Counted from the first letter of the stretch, positions 27,123-36,970 are shown. The stretch is 64,000 nucleotides of DNA from Halovivax limisalsi (GCF_023093535.1 NZ_CP095757.1:3596001-3660000); one strand, 5' to 3'. Numbers and translations are program-made. The notes: generated by a model from the letters alone, not told the origin.

Positions 27123-28886
27123 TTAGTACAACCCCCGTAGCTGCTCGGCGAGGTCAGATTCGAGTTCGTCGATGAACTCGTCGTACGCCTCGGCCGTCCC
27201 CATTCGATTCAGGCGCGGTGCGGCCTCGATATCCTGGATCTCGTCGACCGGGACGCCGGCGTCGAGCGCCTCGAACGCCTCGTCGTTGAACGTCTTGATC
27301 GCCTCGAGCATCCGGTAGGTCTTCTCCGGTTCGCAGTAGGTGTCGACGTCGTGGAGGGCGTTCTGCTGTAGCCACGCCTCGCGGAGATAGCGTGCGACTT
27401 CGAGGGTGAGCTGCTGGTCCTCCGGCAGGGCGTCCTTCCCGACCAGCTGGACGATTTCCTCGAGCTCGGACTCCTCGTCCAGCGTGTCGACCGCCCACTG
27501 GCGGGTCTCCGGCCAGTCGCCGGCGACGTTGTCGGTGAACCAGGGGTCGAGCTGACTGCGATACAGCGAGTAGGACTCGTCCCAGTTGATCGCCGGGAAG
27601 TGCCGGCGCTCGGCCAGATCGGCGTCCAGCGCCCAGAACGTCTTCACGATGCGCAGCGTGTTCTGGGTGACCGGCTCGGAGAAGTCCCCGCCCGGCGGCG
27701 AGACGGCGCCGACGACCGAGATCGATCCCTCGCCGCCGTTCTGGAGCTCGAAGCGCCCGGCGCGCTCGTAGAACTCCGCCAGTCGCGCGGCCAGGTAGGC
27801 CGGGTAGCCCTCCTCGCCGGGCATCTCCTCCAGCCGGGAGGAGATCTCGCGCATGGCCTCGGCCCACCGCGAGGTGGAGTCGGCCATCAGCGCGACGTCG
27901 TATCCCATGTCGCGGTAGTACTCCGCGATCGTGATCCCCGTGTAGATGCAGGATTCGCGCGCCGCGACGGGCATGTTCGACGTGTTGGCGATGAGGCAGG
28001 TCCGGGCCATCAGCGGGTTCCCGGTCTGGGGGTCCGGCAGTTCCGGGAAGTCCTCGATGACCTCGGTCATCTCGTTGCCCCGCTCGCCGCAGCCGATGTA
28101 GACGACGATGTCAGCGTCGGACCACTTGGCCAGCTGCTGCTGGGTGACGGTCTTGCCCGAGCCGAACGGCCCCGGAATCGCGGCCGTCCCGCCCTTCGCG
28201 AGCGGGAACAGGCCGTCCTGGATTCGCTGGCCGGTGACCAGCGGGTCCGTCGGGGTCCGCTTCTCGGCAGCCGGGCGCGCCTGGCGCACCGGCCACTCCT
28301 GATGCATCGAAATTTCTTCGCCGCTATCGAGTTCGACGACCGTCTCCTCGACGGTGAACTCGCCGGACTCGACGGCGACGACCTCGCCGCCCTCGGAGTC
28401 GGGCGGCACCATCACCTTGTGGTCGATGGTGACCGTCTCGGGGACGGTCCCGACGACGTCGCCCGGTTCGACCGCGTCGCCTTCCGAGACCTCGGGGTCG
28501 AACGTCCAGGTCTCGTCCAGGTCGATCCCCGGCGCGTCCACGCCGCGATCCAGGAACGCCGATCCCATCTTCTCCTCGAGGGCGTCGAGCGGACGCTGGA
28601 CGCCGTCGTAGATGGAGTCGAGCATCCCCGGTCCGAGGTCGACGGAGAGCGGTTCGCCCGAGTTCTCGACGGGTTCGCCGGGGCCGACCCCCGAGGTCTC
28701 CTCGTAGACCTGGATCGTGGTCTCGTTTCCTTCGATCTCGATGACCTCGCCCATCAGTCCTTCGTCGCCCACGTAGACGACATCGTTCATCCGGGCGTCG
28801 AGGTCCGTGGCGGTCACGACGGGACCGCTCACGCTGTCGATGACACCGTCCTCCTGGACGGTCTCCGTGTCTGTTGCCTGACTCAT
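27123..28886 (-). CDS. atpA: A-type ATP synthase subunit A (catalytic)
   Basis: This catalytic subunit of the A1 head makes ATP using the Na+/H+ gradient. The 587-residue protein carries the P-loop GPFGSGKT (about residues 232-239) and the nonhomologous insertion region (about 120-190) of V/A-type catalytic subunits. [27 protein letters not shown] corresponds to the Walker B side. Several archaeal homologues have inteins at the P-loop; none is present. Its start overlaps the atpF stop by one base, and atpB begins 2 bp downstream of its stop. Confidence 0.98.
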   Translation of the reverse strand: MSQATDTETVQEDGVIDSVSGPVVTATDLDARMNDVVYVGDEGLMGEVIEIEGNETTIQVYEETSGVGPGEPVENSGEPLSVDLGPGMLDSIYDGVQRPLDALEEKMGSAFLDRGVDAPGIDLDETWTFDPEVSEGDAVEPGDVVGTVPETVTIDHKVMVPPDSEGGEVVAVESGEFTVEETVVELDSGEEISMHQEWPVRQARPAAEKRTPTDPLVTGQRIQDGLFPLAKGGTAAIPGPFGSGKTVTQQQLAKWSDADIVVYIGCGERGNEMTEVIEDFPELPDPQTGNPLMARTCLIANTSNMPVAARESCIYTGITIAEYYRDMGYDVALMADSTSRWAEAMREISSRLEEMPGEEGYPAYLAARLAEFYERAGRFELQNGGEGSISVVGAVSPPGGDFSEPVTQNTLRIVKTFWALDADLAERRHFPAINWDESYSLYRSQLDPWFTDNVAGDWPETRQWAVDTLDEESELEEIVQLVGKDALPEDQQLTLEVARYLREAWLQQNALHDVDTYCEPEKTYRMLEAIKTFNDEAFEALDAGVPVDEIQDIEAAPRLNRMGTAEAYDEFIDELESDLAEQLRGLY

Positions 28887-29212
28887 TAGTCTTCTTCCTC
28901 CATCAGGTCGATCCCGATCGCACGTTTGATCTGCTCGCGCAGTCCGCTGCCGCCGGTCCCGCTGCCGATCGTGACGACGACCGGTTCGACGCTCGTCTCG
29001 ACGCGTTGCCGCACGCCGCGGGAGAGGTGCTCGACGTCGTCGTCGTGCATGACGACGATGCCGACGCCGTCGTCCTCGAGAACGGTCTCGACCGCGTCGT
29101 CGAGATCGTCGTCCTTCTGGTCGTCCGGCACGTTCTCGAACCGTCTGACGCCGGCCAGCCGGAATCCGGTCGTAAACTCCGCGCTGCCGACGACGGCGAT
29201 TTCCTGGCTCAT
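28886..29212 (-). CDS. atpF: A-type ATP synthase subunit F
   Basis: This is a rotor/stalk subunit with a Rossmann-like fold. The start is ATG 29212 ([21 protein letters not shown]), giving 108 residues. The [15 protein letters not shown] segment and the MHDDD motif near residue 65 are typical. It is highly acidic with a short C-terminal helix ([13 protein letters not shown]). The ATG overlaps the atpC stop by 4 nt, and its own stop overlaps the atpA start by one base. Confidence 0.93.
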   Translation of the reverse strand: MSQEIAVVGSAEFTTGFRLAGVRRFENVPDDQKDDDLDDAVETVLEDDGVGIVVMHDDDVEHLSRGVRQRVETSVEPVVVTIGSGTGGSGLREQIKRAIGIDLMEEED

Positions 29213-30261
29213 AGGACCACCAGTTCGTTCTCGATCTCGTCTTCGGAGAGGCCGACCTCGCGACCGCGGGCGATCGCGCGGATGTTCTCGACCTCCCGCT
29301 CCTTCGCGAGGATGTACGAGAGGACCGCCGAGACGGATACCGGATAGATGCTCGAAAGACGGTCGGAGTACTCCAAGAGCGCCGCGTCCAGCGCGTGCTC
29401 GAACTGGATGAGACTGTCGGCCTCGCGCAGCCGATCGAGCGCCGTCGAGAGTCGATCGCCGTAGGTCGGATCCTCGGTGATGTGGGTCACGAGGGCCTCG
29501 CGATCGTTGACCAGTCGACGCAGCTCCGCTTCCGTGAAGAGGTCGCCGCCCTCGATGTAGAACTCCGCGGGATCGAGGTCGGCGCCGCTGCGGGCCAGCC
29601 GGAGCGCGTTCCGGGCGTTCCGGAAGTCGATCTCGGCCTGCAGGAACTCGACGTACATGGCCTCGGGACCCTCCTGCGGGCGACCGAGGTCCGCGAGCAG
29701 GCGCTCGTAGAACGTCCGGTCGAGCGCGTTCTCGAGCGGGACGAGCGTGCCGGTGTCGTCGTACTCCTCGTAGGCCGCAGAGAGCGCATCGTAGAAGATC
29801 GTCCGGTTGAGCAGCTCGATCGCGTCCTCGATGTCGTCGACTTCGACGAGCCGGTCGAGGAGCGCGTCGTCGAGTTCGCCCGCGCGGATGAGGTCCGTCC
29901 GGATCTCCTCGGCGGGCGTGTCGGTGTAGATCCCGCGCAGGATCGTCTTGACGTTCCAGACGTCGAACTTCCGCAGGTAGCGCGCGATCAGGTCGTAGAG
30001 TCGCCCCTCCGACCACTCGAGCAGGTCGTCGAAGTGTTTCGCCAGATTGCGATTCAGCGCGTACTCGATGAGATCCACGCCCGAGAATCGCGTCCCGAGC
30101 TGGTTGATCTCGTCCTCGTACTCGCGTTCCTCCATGAACCGCGCGATGCCGCTCGGCCCCATCCGGATCAGCTTCCGGTAGTCCTCGTCCGCGAACAGCG
30201 TCGCTCTCCGCGTTCGGACGCGGGCGTTGACGAACTCCGGATTCGAGGCACTGGCACTCAT
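29209..30261 (-). CDS. atpC: A-type ATP synthase subunit C
   Basis: This funnel-shaped subunit connects the rotor stalk to the K ring. The 350-residue, almost wholly helical protein starts with a short hydrophilic N-terminus. The three-fold helical repeat typical of d/C subunits is visible, with [33 protein letters not shown] and a final FVLARERE-type helix followed by ENELVVL. It overlaps atpE by 4 nt (ATGA) and atpF by 4 nt. Confidence 0.94.
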   Translation of the reverse strand: MSASASNPEFVNARVRTRRATLFADEDYRKLIRMGPSGIARFMEEREYEDEINQLGTRFSGVDLIEYALNRNLAKHFDDLLEWSEGRLYDLIARYLRKFDVWNVKTILRGIYTDTPAEEIRTDLIRAGELDDALLDRLVEVDDIEDAIELLNRTIFYDALSAAYEEYDDTGTLVPLENALDRTFYERLLADLGRPQEGPEAMYVEFLQAEIDFRNARNALRLARSGADLDPAEFYIEGGDLFTEAELRRLVNDREALVTHITEDPTYGDRLSTALDRLREADSLIQFEHALDAALLEYSDRLSSIYPVSVSAVLSYILAKEREVENIRAIARGREVGLSEDEIENELVVL

Positions 30262-30839
30262 TGCTCGAACAGTCGTTCGCTGATCTCGCGCAGGTTCTCC
30301 TCCCAGACGTCCTCGAGGATCGAGTCGAACGTGTTGTTGACCCGGACGCGGGAGCCCTCGCTCTCGACGACGACGCCGCCGAGGCAGTCGCGTTCGCCGG
30401 CCACCTCGTAGCCGTCGTAGTCGTCGACGATCGATTCCAGGAGCTCGCGGTCGTCGGCGCGGCCGTAGACGCGGACGGCGTCGCCGGACTCGAACTCCTC
30501 GCTTGCAGCCGAAAGCAACGTCCGGGTCAGCTCCTCGCGCGTGTCGCCTTCGAGGGCGGCCAGTTCCGCCTCGACGGCCTCGCGAACGTCACCCAGCACG
30601 TCGCGTCGCGCTTCGAGACGCTCCTGCTTGGCCTCGAGTTCCGCGCTGGAGAGTCGCTGCTCGCGCAGCTGCTCGATCTCGCGGTCGGCCTCCCGCTCGG
30701 CCTCCTCGCGGATCGCGTCGGCGTCGTCCTCGGCGTCGGCGACGATCTCCTCGGCGCGCCTTTCGCCCTCCTCGCGGATTTCCTCCGCACGCGCGTGGGC
30801 TTCATCTCGGATGTCCGCTACGACAGTATCCAAACTCAT
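30258..30839 (-). CDS. atpE: A-type ATP synthase subunit E
   Basis: This is a peripheral stalk subunit that pairs with subunit H. The 193-residue protein has a long N-terminal coiled coil (about residues 5-95), extremely rich in Glu, Ala and Arg. A globular C-terminal domain (about 100-193) with DDYDGYEVAGERDCLGGVVV and VNNTFDSILE matches the family. It starts 15 bp downstream of the atpK stop and overlaps atpC by 4 nt, so it is within the operon. Confidence 0.93.
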   Translation of the reverse strand: MSLDTVVADIRDEAHARAEEIREEGERRAEEIVADAEDDADAIREEAEREADREIEQLREQRLSSAELEAKQERLEARRDVLGDVREAVEAELAALEGDTREELTRTLLSAASEEFESGDAVRVYGRADDRELLESIVDDYDGYEVAGERDCLGGVVVESEGSRVRVNNTFDSILEDVWEENLREISERLFEQ

Positions 30840-30854
30840 TGTGAAGTCCGCCGG

Positions 30855-31115
30855 TTAAGGCATCAAGAAGATGATGACGATGGCGAAAATGACGAGCGTC
30901 TCCGGCAGCACTGTCATGACGATGCCCGGGACGAACATGTCGCGGTCCTCGGCGATGGCGCCGACTGCCGCGGCACCGATCCCCCGCTCTGCGTAGCCGG
31001 AGCCGAGCGCCGCGAGGCCGACGGCGATCGCCGCCGCCGCGTTCGCATCATACGTGTTAGACTCTGCAGCGGTCGTGAGGGCAGTACTTGCGAAGTCGGG
31101 TAGGTTTTCGATCAT
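30855..31115 (-). CDS. atpK: A-type ATP synthase subunit K (proteolipid c)
   Basis: This is the rotor ring subunit that carries the ion. The 86-residue protein has two membrane helices (about 27-50 and 62-84) joined by a polar loop (GAIAEDRDM). The ion-binding glutamate is E72 in VLPETLVIF. An extended N-terminus of about 22 residues precedes helix 1. A 190-bp gap separates it from atpI, and a TATA-like box in that gap suggests extra transcription, as many copies per ring are needed. Confidence 0.95.
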   Translation of the reverse strand: MIENLPDFASTALTTAAESNTYDANAAAAIAVGLAALGSGYAERGIGAAAVGAIAEDRDMFVPGIVMTVLPETLVIFAIVIIFLMP

Positions 31116-31129
31116 GGTTTGCTGAAGTC

Positions 31130-31185
31130 CGTACGTTCAGTTGGCTGTGAACAGTCGTACCTGACGGTGGACACCCCATAAATCC
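31130..31185 (-). promoter_or_regulatory. putative internal promoter and 5'UTR hairpin for atpK
   Basis: On the minus strand a TATA-like GGATTTATGG (31177-31186) lies 62-71 nt before the atpK ATG. A bulged inverted repeat, bounded by GTAC at both ends (31131-31160), lies between it and the ATG. If transcription starts about 27 nt after the TATA box, atpK gets a 5' leader of roughly 40 nt containing this hairpin. Confidence 0.4.
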
Positions 31186-31305
31186 CTCGAAAGAAATCGA
31201 CACCGCTAAAAGCTGGGTCGCCGATTTTCGGCAGAATTTAGCCTGCGGACCGACCGCTATTTTCACGCGTCGCGATCGGTCCCGCGGCCGAACGAAACCG
31301 ACGGT

Positions 31306-33573
31306 TCAGTCGGCCGCCGGAGCGCCGTCGCGGCCGAACGGCTCGTACTCCTCGCCGCCGCCCTCGTAGAACTTCTGGAAGAACTCGACGTACTCCAGGC
31401 GCAGCATCTGGATCCCGGCTGCGGTGATGCCGAGCATGAGGACGAGGACGTGCCCGAGAACGAACACGAGCACGCCGCCGAGGACCGCGATCACCGCGGT
31501 CGCGCCGTCGCCCATGTGCATCAGCCCTGGGAACGTCTGTTCGTAGCCGCTGACGTCGTAGGTGGGGTAGTTGAAGACCGTCGAGCCGTGGTCCTCGTAG
31601 GCACCCCAGACGAGCAGGTTGACCGCGAACGCCATCCCCGCCTTCGCGAGGAGGACGGCCGTCAGCCGCAGGTACGAGAGGACGTGGCCGAACATGTAGG
31701 CCGGCGCCTCCGCGATGCCGGCGATCCCCTCGCCGATACCGACCATGACGAGTCCGCCGAACATCGCAACCAGACCGATGATGCCGACGGTCTCGGAGAA
31801 GCCGGTAAAGCCGAGGGAGAACGCCTCCATGGCGTACAGCGGACTCCCCTCGCCGAAGAGCAGATCGGGCTTTTGCCCGCCGAGATGCCTGCTGAAGATC
31901 CAGACGAACAGCCCGTTCATCGCGAGGATCCACGAGAGTTTCTCGTAGACGGCCGCCTTCAGCCCGTGGCCGAGCTCGTTGAAAAAGCCCATGATGAGCC
32001 CCAGGTTGAGGTGGACCAGGCCGAAGATGATGGCCACGACGATCCAGAACCGGGCCCACTCGGTGATCAGCAGCCCCTTCGCGAGCGAGCCCTCGAGCGG
32101 CAGCTGCGTGAACGCCTCGCTGAAGTTGTACAGGTGGGTCCCGAACGCCTCGCCGTACAGATAGCCGAAGATCATCGTCGAGGCTCCGGCCCAGATGCCG
32201 ATCGTCCCGAGGGCCTTGCCCGCGTCCGAGTCGAACGCCCGCCAGACGCCGTAGCCCATCGCCATGTAGAGCAGGCCGTAGCCGATGTCGCCGATCATAA
32301 AGCCGAATGCGATGGGGTAGGTCAGGAAGACGAGGAAGGTCGGGTCGAGCTCGCTGTACTTTGGCTGGCCGACCATCTTCACCAGCATTTCGAACGGTCG
32401 CGCCGGCGAGAAGTTGTCGAGAACGACCGGCGGATCCTCGTCCATCGTCACCGCGCCAGCGGATCCGGCTGCGGCCGATCCGGTCGTTCCGCCGTCGGTC
32501 GCTTTGACCGGTTCGGCGTCGTCCTCCGCGGCCGATTCCGGCGATTGCGGTTCGCGGTCGCCGGCCTCCGAGCGATCCTTCGCGTCCGGTTCGCCGGTCT
32601 CGTGTTCCTCGTGGCCGTGGTCGCTGTAGTCCGCGATTTCGAGTTGTTCGATCTCGACGCGGTCGCCGACGGTGTCGCGAAGGCCGGCCTCGAACGCGTC
32701 GTAGCGCTCGGCCGGGATCCAGCCCTCGGCGACGAACGCCCGCTCGGTCGTCGCGAACCGAAGCGGCGCCTCGGCCCGTTCGACGTCGGTCGTCAGTTCC
32801 GTCTCGACGCGACGCAGGAACGGCCCCGTCTCGGCGGCGATCTCGGCCAGTTCCTCGTCGATCTCGGTCACGTCGGACGCGAGTTCCTCGCGTTCGGCCT
32901 CCAGCTCCTCGAGGTACGCAGACGGCGTCGAGTCGACCTCGGGCACCTCGTAACTCGAGAACTCGACGCTGACCAGCGCGTCGGCGATCAGGCCCTCCGT
33001 GTCGGCCGCGCGCGGCCGACCGCTGGACGCGGGCGCTGCGGCGATGGCGACGACGTCGCCCCCGACGAAGGTCTCGTACGCGTCGATCTCGTCCGCGGCG
33101 TCGAGCTCGGCTTCGATCTCGCGGACGTCGCCCTCGCCGACGACGAGGTCGATGCTCTCGTAGCCCGAGAGGAGTTCGAGGTCGATCCCGAGTTCGGCGA
33201 ACGGCTCGAGGCGGTCGATCCGATCCTCGACCCGGCGGAGTCGCTCTCGCCGCTCGCTCCGTCGGTCGTCGAGATCGTTGACGCGGACCCGGAGCGCTTC
33301 GAGGCGATCCACCCAGTCGTCGGGCAGGGTCGCCTGGGGGTCGACTTCGTCCGGGTCGACCTCGAGCGTGCTCTCGAGCGCGCGGACGGTGACGAGATGT
33401 TCCGAGGCTTCGTTTGCGCCCTCGATCGGGTCGCCGTTCTCGAAGCCGGCCCAGGAGCCGTCGTAATCGGAGAGGTGGACGAGCCCCAGTTCGTGGACGG
33501 TCTCGATGACGGTGGGCATGACTGCCCGCGAACCCGTCACCGACACCTTCGCCATCTTCTCAGGCCTGAACAT
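31306..33573 (-). CDS. atpI: A-type ATP synthase subunit I (a-type membrane subunit)
   Basis: This is the stator membrane subunit that forms the ion half-channels against the K ring. In this 755-residue protein, residues about 1-330 form the cytoplasmic arm with coiled coils. An acidic linker of about 65 residues (roughly 333-395, Glu/Asp/Ser/Ala) follows, longer than in non-halophiles. The remaining 360 residues hold seven or eight membrane helices. The channel arginine lies in LSYLRLTAVLLAKAG. The ATG at 33573 overlaps the end of atpH by 14 nt. Confidence 0.95.
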   Translation of the reverse strand: MFRPEKMAKVSVTGSRAVMPTVIETVHELGLVHLSDYDGSWAGFENGDPIEGANEASEHLVTVRALESTLEVDPDEVDPQATLPDDWVDRLEALRVRVNDLDDRRSERRERLRRVEDRIDRLEPFAELGIDLELLSGYESIDLVVGEGDVREIEAELDAADEIDAYETFVGGDVVAIAAAPASSGRPRAADTEGLIADALVSVEFSSYEVPEVDSTPSAYLEELEAEREELASDVTEIDEELAEIAAETGPFLRRVETELTTDVERAEAPLRFATTERAFVAEGWIPAERYDAFEAGLRDTVGDRVEIEQLEIADYSDHGHEEHETGEPDAKDRSEAGDREPQSPESAAEDDAEPVKATDGGTTGSAAAGSAGAVTMDEDPPVVLDNFSPARPFEMLVKMVGQPKYSELDPTFLVFLTYPIAFGFMIGDIGYGLLYMAMGYGVWRAFDSDAGKALGTIGIWAGASTMIFGYLYGEAFGTHLYNFSEAFTQLPLEGSLAKGLLITEWARFWIVVAIIFGLVHLNLGLIMGFFNELGHGLKAAVYEKLSWILAMNGLFVWIFSRHLGGQKPDLLFGEGSPLYAMEAFSLGFTGFSETVGIIGLVAMFGGLVMVGIGEGIAGIAEAPAYMFGHVLSYLRLTAVLLAKAGMAFAVNLLVWGAYEDHGSTVFNYPTYDVSGYEQTFPGLMHMGDGATAVIAVLGGVLVFVLGHVLVLMLGITAAGIQMLRLEYVEFFQKFYEGGGEEYEPFGRDGAPAAD

Positions 33574-33892
33574 CGACGTCCTCCTCGAACAGGGTTACGA
33601 CGTGGTCGACCACCTCGTCGACCCGTTCGCGGGCGCCGTCGGCGAGCGCCTCGCGTTCGGCCTCGCCCTCGCGGAGGATGCGCTCGCACTCGGCGTCGAT
33701 CTCCGCCCGGGCCTCCTCGAGGCGCGTTTCTTTGCGTTCGCGCGCCTCGCGTTCCGCCTCGGTGCGGATCTCCTCGGCGCGCTCCCGGGCCTCGGCGATG
33801 CGTTCGTCCCGATCGTCTTCCGCCTCGGCGACGATCTCGTCGGCCTCCGTCTCCGCCGACTGTATCCGGTCGAGAACCTCTGGCCTCGGCAT
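33560..33892 (-). CDS. atpH: A-type ATP synthase subunit H
   Basis: This is a peripheral stalk subunit, a continuous coiled coil that dimerises with subunit E. The start ATG at 33892 (MPRPEVLDRIQSAETEADEI) gives 110 residues, composed almost entirely of Glu/Arg/Ala heptads with a short C-terminal domain (VVDHVVTLFEEDVDVQA). It is the first gene of the atp block, preceded by a TATA-like box at 33922-33931. Longer upstream frames run into the promoter region and are rejected. Confidence 0.93.
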   Translation of the reverse strand: MPRPEVLDRIQSAETEADEIVAEAEDDRDERIAEARERAEEIRTEAEREARERKETRLEEARAEIDAECERILREGEAEREALADGARERVDEVVDHVVTLFEEDVDVQA

Positions 33893-33921
33893 AGTCGAAT
33901 CACGCGAAACTGGACCGGCGG

Positions 33922-33931
33922 CGTATAAGGT
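33922..33931 (-). promoter_or_regulatory. TATA-like element of the atp operon
   Basis: The minus-strand sequence CCTTATACGC lies about 35 nt before the atpH ATG, inside an otherwise GC-rich gap. It fits the main promoter for atpHIKECFAB, with a short leader. The divergent methyltransferase gene has its own CATATT box at 34039-34044. Confidence 0.55.
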
Positions 33932-34069
33932 AGTTGCGAAACCCGCTCGGCCACGTGACGGGCGGCTGGTAGCTTCAACGACGCTGCGGCGAGACTCCCC
34001 GCGCGGTCGGCGCGGACGCGCCACCGTCGATCAGCAGACATATTGGGCGGGCCGGACAGTGTCCGGACG

Positions 34070-34690
34070 ATGGGTATCCTGGAGAACAAGCGGCGGGCGC
34101 GACTCTTCTACAAGTACCTCTCGCGGGTCTACGATCGGGTGAACCCCTTCGTCTGGAACGAGGAGATGCGCGCCGAGGCGCTCGACCTGCTCGACCTCGA
34201 ACCCGGGTCGACGGTCCTCGACGTCGGCTGTGGGACCGGGTTCGGGACGGCGGGCCTGCTCGAACACGTCGATCACGTCCACGCGCTCGATCAGAGTCCG
34301 CACCAGCTCGAACAGGCCTACCGGAAGTTCGGCAAGACCGGCCCGGTCTCCTTTCACCTCGGCGACGCCGAACGCCTCCCGTTCGCGACGAACACCTTCG
34401 ACGTGGTCTGGTCGTCCGGGTCGATCGAGTACTGGCCCCAGCCGGTCAGGACGCTCCGGGAATTTCGGCGCGTCCTCGTCCCCGGCGGCCAGGTGCTCGT
34501 TGTCGGGCCGAACAACCCGGAGAATACTGTACTGCGGAAGCTCGCCAACGCGATCATGCTCTTTTACGACGTCGAGGAGGCCGACCGCATGTTCGCCGCC
34601 GCCGGCTTCGAGGACGTCGAACACGTCCGCATGGGGCCCTCCTACGAGCCGAAGGTCGCCATCACGACGGTCGGCCGGGCTCCCGAATAG
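34070..34690 (+). CDS. SAM-dependent methyltransferase, probably quinone ring type
   Basis: This is a 206-residue class I methyltransferase starting at ATG 34070 (MGILENKRRARLFYKYLSRV). SAM motif I, DVGCGTGFG, is at residues 51-59. The acidic loop HALDQSP follows, then GDAERLPFATNTFD (motif III), and PGGQVLVVGPN toward the C-terminus. The N-terminal YKYLSRVYDRVNPFVW resembles demethylmenaquinone/MPBQ-type methyltransferases, so a role in menaquinone methylation is plausible but unproven. The CATATT box 27 nt upstream supports a leaderless start. Confidence 0.78.
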   Translation: MGILENKRRARLFYKYLSRVYDRVNPFVWNEEMRAEALDLLDLEPGSTVLDVGCGTGFGTAGLLEHVDHVHALDQSPHQLEQAYRKFGKTGPVSFHLGDAERLPFATNTFDVVWSSGSIEYWPQPVRTLREFRRVLVPGGQVLVVGPNNPENTVLRKLANAIMLFYDVEEADRMFAAAGFEDVEHVRMGPSYEPKVAITTVGRAPE

Positions 34691-34771
34691 GTCGGCTGTA
34701 CCTCCGGTGTATGTCGGCAGCCCCCGCGCCAGTCGGCCGCTCCGTCGACGAGCCCGATCCACCAGTCGCCC

Positions 34772-35254
34772 TCACGTCGCCGTCGTCTCCAGGGTCGCGA
34801 TCGTCCGGCCGTCCGTCGTCTCGACCGTCGCGACGACGCGGTCGCCCGAGTCGATCGGCGGTTCGTTGGTCGCAGCGACCCGAAAGCCGGCGGATTCGCC
34901 CGGGTGCCAGCTCGGATCGGCCCGGCTGTTGAACGGACCCGTGGGCCCGCCCTCGAATCCGTTCGTCTGAAAAAACGGGACCGGCGGTTGATCGGCGAGC
35001 GGCGTTCCCTCGACGGTGACGGTGACGTCGATCGCGGTCACGTCGAGGGGGTCCCCGTGGTGATGGGCGAACTCGAACGTGTGAGTCTCGCTGTCGACCG
35101 TCAGGTCGAGGGCGGCGTTCGGCGCCGGTTCGACCGGGTCGATCGAGGTGATCGTGACCGCGGCGACGCCGGCGAGACAGACCGTGAGGGCGAGCAGACA
35201 CAGCACGCCGACGATCGGTGCGATCGAGCGCTGATCGGTGGGAGGCACGGACAC
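34772..35254 (-). CDS. type IV pilin-like protein
   Basis: This 160-residue protein has an N-terminus matching haloarchaeal type IV pilins (DUF1628/pilin-N): a short positive leader (MSVPPTDQR), then SIAPIVGVLCLLALTVCLAGVAAV, the hydrophobic helix that forms the pilus core. Prepilin peptidase PibD would cleave just before the helix. The remainder is a beta-rich head of about 125 residues. No pilus assembly genes are nearby, so it is an orphan pilin gene; the function could be adhesion or pseudopilin-like. Confidence 0.7.
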   Translation of the reverse strand: MSVPPTDQRSIAPIVGVLCLLALTVCLAGVAAVTITSIDPVEPAPNAALDLTVDSETHTFEFAHHHGDPLDVTAIDVTVTVEGTPLADQPPVPFFQTNGFEGGPTGPFNSRADPSWHPGESAGFRVAATNEPPIDSGDRVVATVETTDGRTIATLETTAT

Positions 35255-35419
35255 CCCTCGCCCCGGCTTCGTACTTCAACGCTCGGTCGCGTGCGCCGTG
35301 GCTCCTGAGGGGGCCATCAGTCGTTCGAGAGCGGCCGTTGGTCCCGTCGTGCGAGCAGCCGATCGCGGCCCGGTCGAGTCCGTAAGGCCTGTTTCCAACC
35401 GAACCGGTCGAGCGGGACC

Positions 35420-36628
35420 TCAATCGAGTTCGTCGAGCGTGATCGAGCCGGCGTCGGTTTCGACGATCAGTTCGTACTCCCCGGCGGGTTCGACGAGCCA
35501 GGTCCGGCCGTCGTCGAGTTCCGCGATCACCTGCTCGTCCGACGTGATCGTCCCGTCGACCGGCACACCCGTGACGGCGTCGGTGACGTTCAGGACGAGT
35601 AGTTCGCCGCCCGCCGACGCGTTCACGGAGACGTTCAGCTCGCCGTTCCCCCAGGTTCCCCGTTCGACCTGCGGAAGCGAACTCAGAGTCAGTTCCTGGT
35701 TCTCCCTGAATATCTCGCCGGTACCGCCGTCGAGATAGGTGTTGAGTAGCCCCTGTTTGTGAATTGTAACGAAGCGGTGAAGCTGGATGGTTGGGTGCGT
35801 GTTCCTGAAGGTTCCTTGCTGCTCGGAGTCACCCCCGGTTACCCACGGATACAACTCGTCGAGTCTGGCGTTCGCTTCGCTCTGTTCGTAGTCGTACGGT
35901 AACGAGAGGTCGCGGTTGTCGAACCTGACGGCCTCGCGTTTGAACGTCCCCCCATCGATCGTGGCGAGGATGGCTCCGGCCTCACTCGCTCTGACTGCCG
36001 TCGGATCCATCGGCTCGGCCCCCGACATCGCATCGAACACGTTCGACCGGACGGGACCCTGGTACAGGCTGAGAAGATCGGTCGGCGTCCGAACCGTGAT
36101 CGTCGTCCCTTCGACATCGTCCGCGAGATCCGACAGGCGCTCGAAGTGGGACGTCAGCCGTGCCGCCTCGCGATCGTTTCGAGCCATCGTCCGGAGGAGA
36201 TATGCGGCCGACGCCTCGCCGTTCGCGACGGCGCTGACGGCCCGTTCCTCCCGCGTCTGGAGGACGTCCTGTCGTTCGAGCAGCCGGTCGTGCAGGTCCT
36301 CGAGCAGTGCTTCCCGCTCGGCGTCGGAACGAACGGCCCACTCGTACTCGGCTTCGTGGAGGACCCACTCGCTGCGAGCGGCGTCGCCGTGGGAGGCGAT
36401 CGTCGCTCCCAGATCGGGACCGGGCGTCGTGTACGTCGATTCGGCGGGTTCGTCGAGTCCGAGTCGGGTCGTCGTCTCGTCCGACGGCTGCTGGAGGGCG
36501 GCCTGGTCGCCGGACGAGGGCGCCTCGGTTCTGATCGGATCGGCGGTGGGATCGGCTGCCACGATCGCCATCGTCGCGAGGGAGGCGACGAGGAGGGCGG
36601 CGATCGCGACGGTGCGCGCGGACCTCAT
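35420..36628 (-). CDS. exported protein with helical N-domain and beta C-domain
   Basis: This 402-residue protein starts at ATG 36628 (MRSARTVAIAALLVASLATM), a classic Sec signal peptide. A Ser/Thr/Pro-rich stretch follows, then a long helical region (about 85-190) with LHDRLLERQDVLQTREERAV. The C-terminal part (about 300-402) is beta-rich and contains NASAGGELLVLNVTDAVTG and a final DAGSITLDELD. It is divergent from the membrane-anchored regulator at 36971, a gene pairing seen repeatedly in haloarchaea as far as I recall. No catalytic motif is recognisable. Confidence 0.7.
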   Translation of the reverse strand: MRSARTVAIAALLVASLATMAIVAADPTADPIRTEAPSSGDQAALQQPSDETTTRLGLDEPAESTYTTPGPDLGATIASHGDAARSEWVLHEAEYEWAVRSDAEREALLEDLHDRLLERQDVLQTREERAVSAVANGEASAAYLLRTMARNDREAARLTSHFERLSDLADDVEGTTITVRTPTDLLSLYQGPVRSNVFDAMSGAEPMDPTAVRASEAGAILATIDGGTFKREAVRFDNRDLSLPYDYEQSEANARLDELYPWVTGGDSEQQGTFRNTHPTIQLHRFVTIHKQGLLNTYLDGGTGEIFRENQELTLSSLPQVERGTWGNGELNVSVNASAGGELLVLNVTDAVTGVPVDGTITSDEQVIAELDDGRTWLVEPAGEYELIVETDAGSITLDELD

Positions 36629-36970
36629 TCGGACGCTCGGTTTCGACCCCAGGTACAAAAACCAGTCGGCATCGAGACACCAGCGACACGATCCGGCGCG
36701 TCTCGGCCGGGATGGTCGACCGGGTCGGCCCCGAAAACCGAACGTTCGAGGCCGCTAGGCCGGCACCGGCGTGGTCCGATCCGGCACACCGATAGACCGA
36801 ACGAGTCGGTCGCGATGGTGGATCGCCCGCCTCCTGCTGGTCCCGTGCCGCCGCGTACCGACTTCTTGGCCCCTCGTCGCGGTCTCAGCGAGGTCCCTCC
36901 GACAGACAACACGTCAAAAATCCTCGTATGGAAAGGGTTTTTTGACCCCGGCACACACCGAAACACATCA
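36629..36970. other. 342-bp divergent intergenic region
   Basis: This region separates the exported protein gene (minus) from the membrane regulator gene (plus). It holds the inverted repeat described at 36913-36946 and no supported coding sequence. A frame open over most of it in the regulator's reading phase gives a proline/arginine-rich translation and is dismissed. Confidence 0.5.
36913..36946. promoter_or_regulatory. inverted repeat upstream of the membrane regulator gene
   Basis: GTCAAAAA (36913-36920) and TTTTTGAC (36939-36946) form a perfect 8-bp inverted repeat with an 18-bp spacer. It ends 24 nt before the ATG at 36971 and so overlaps the expected TATA/BRE position. It could be an operator or the promoter itself. 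Confidence 0.5.

Noticed and set aside
27123-28886. Intein in the ATP synthase catalytic subunit
   Set aside because: Archaeal atpA often carries one at the P-loop, but GPFGSGKT is uninterrupted and the length is normal.
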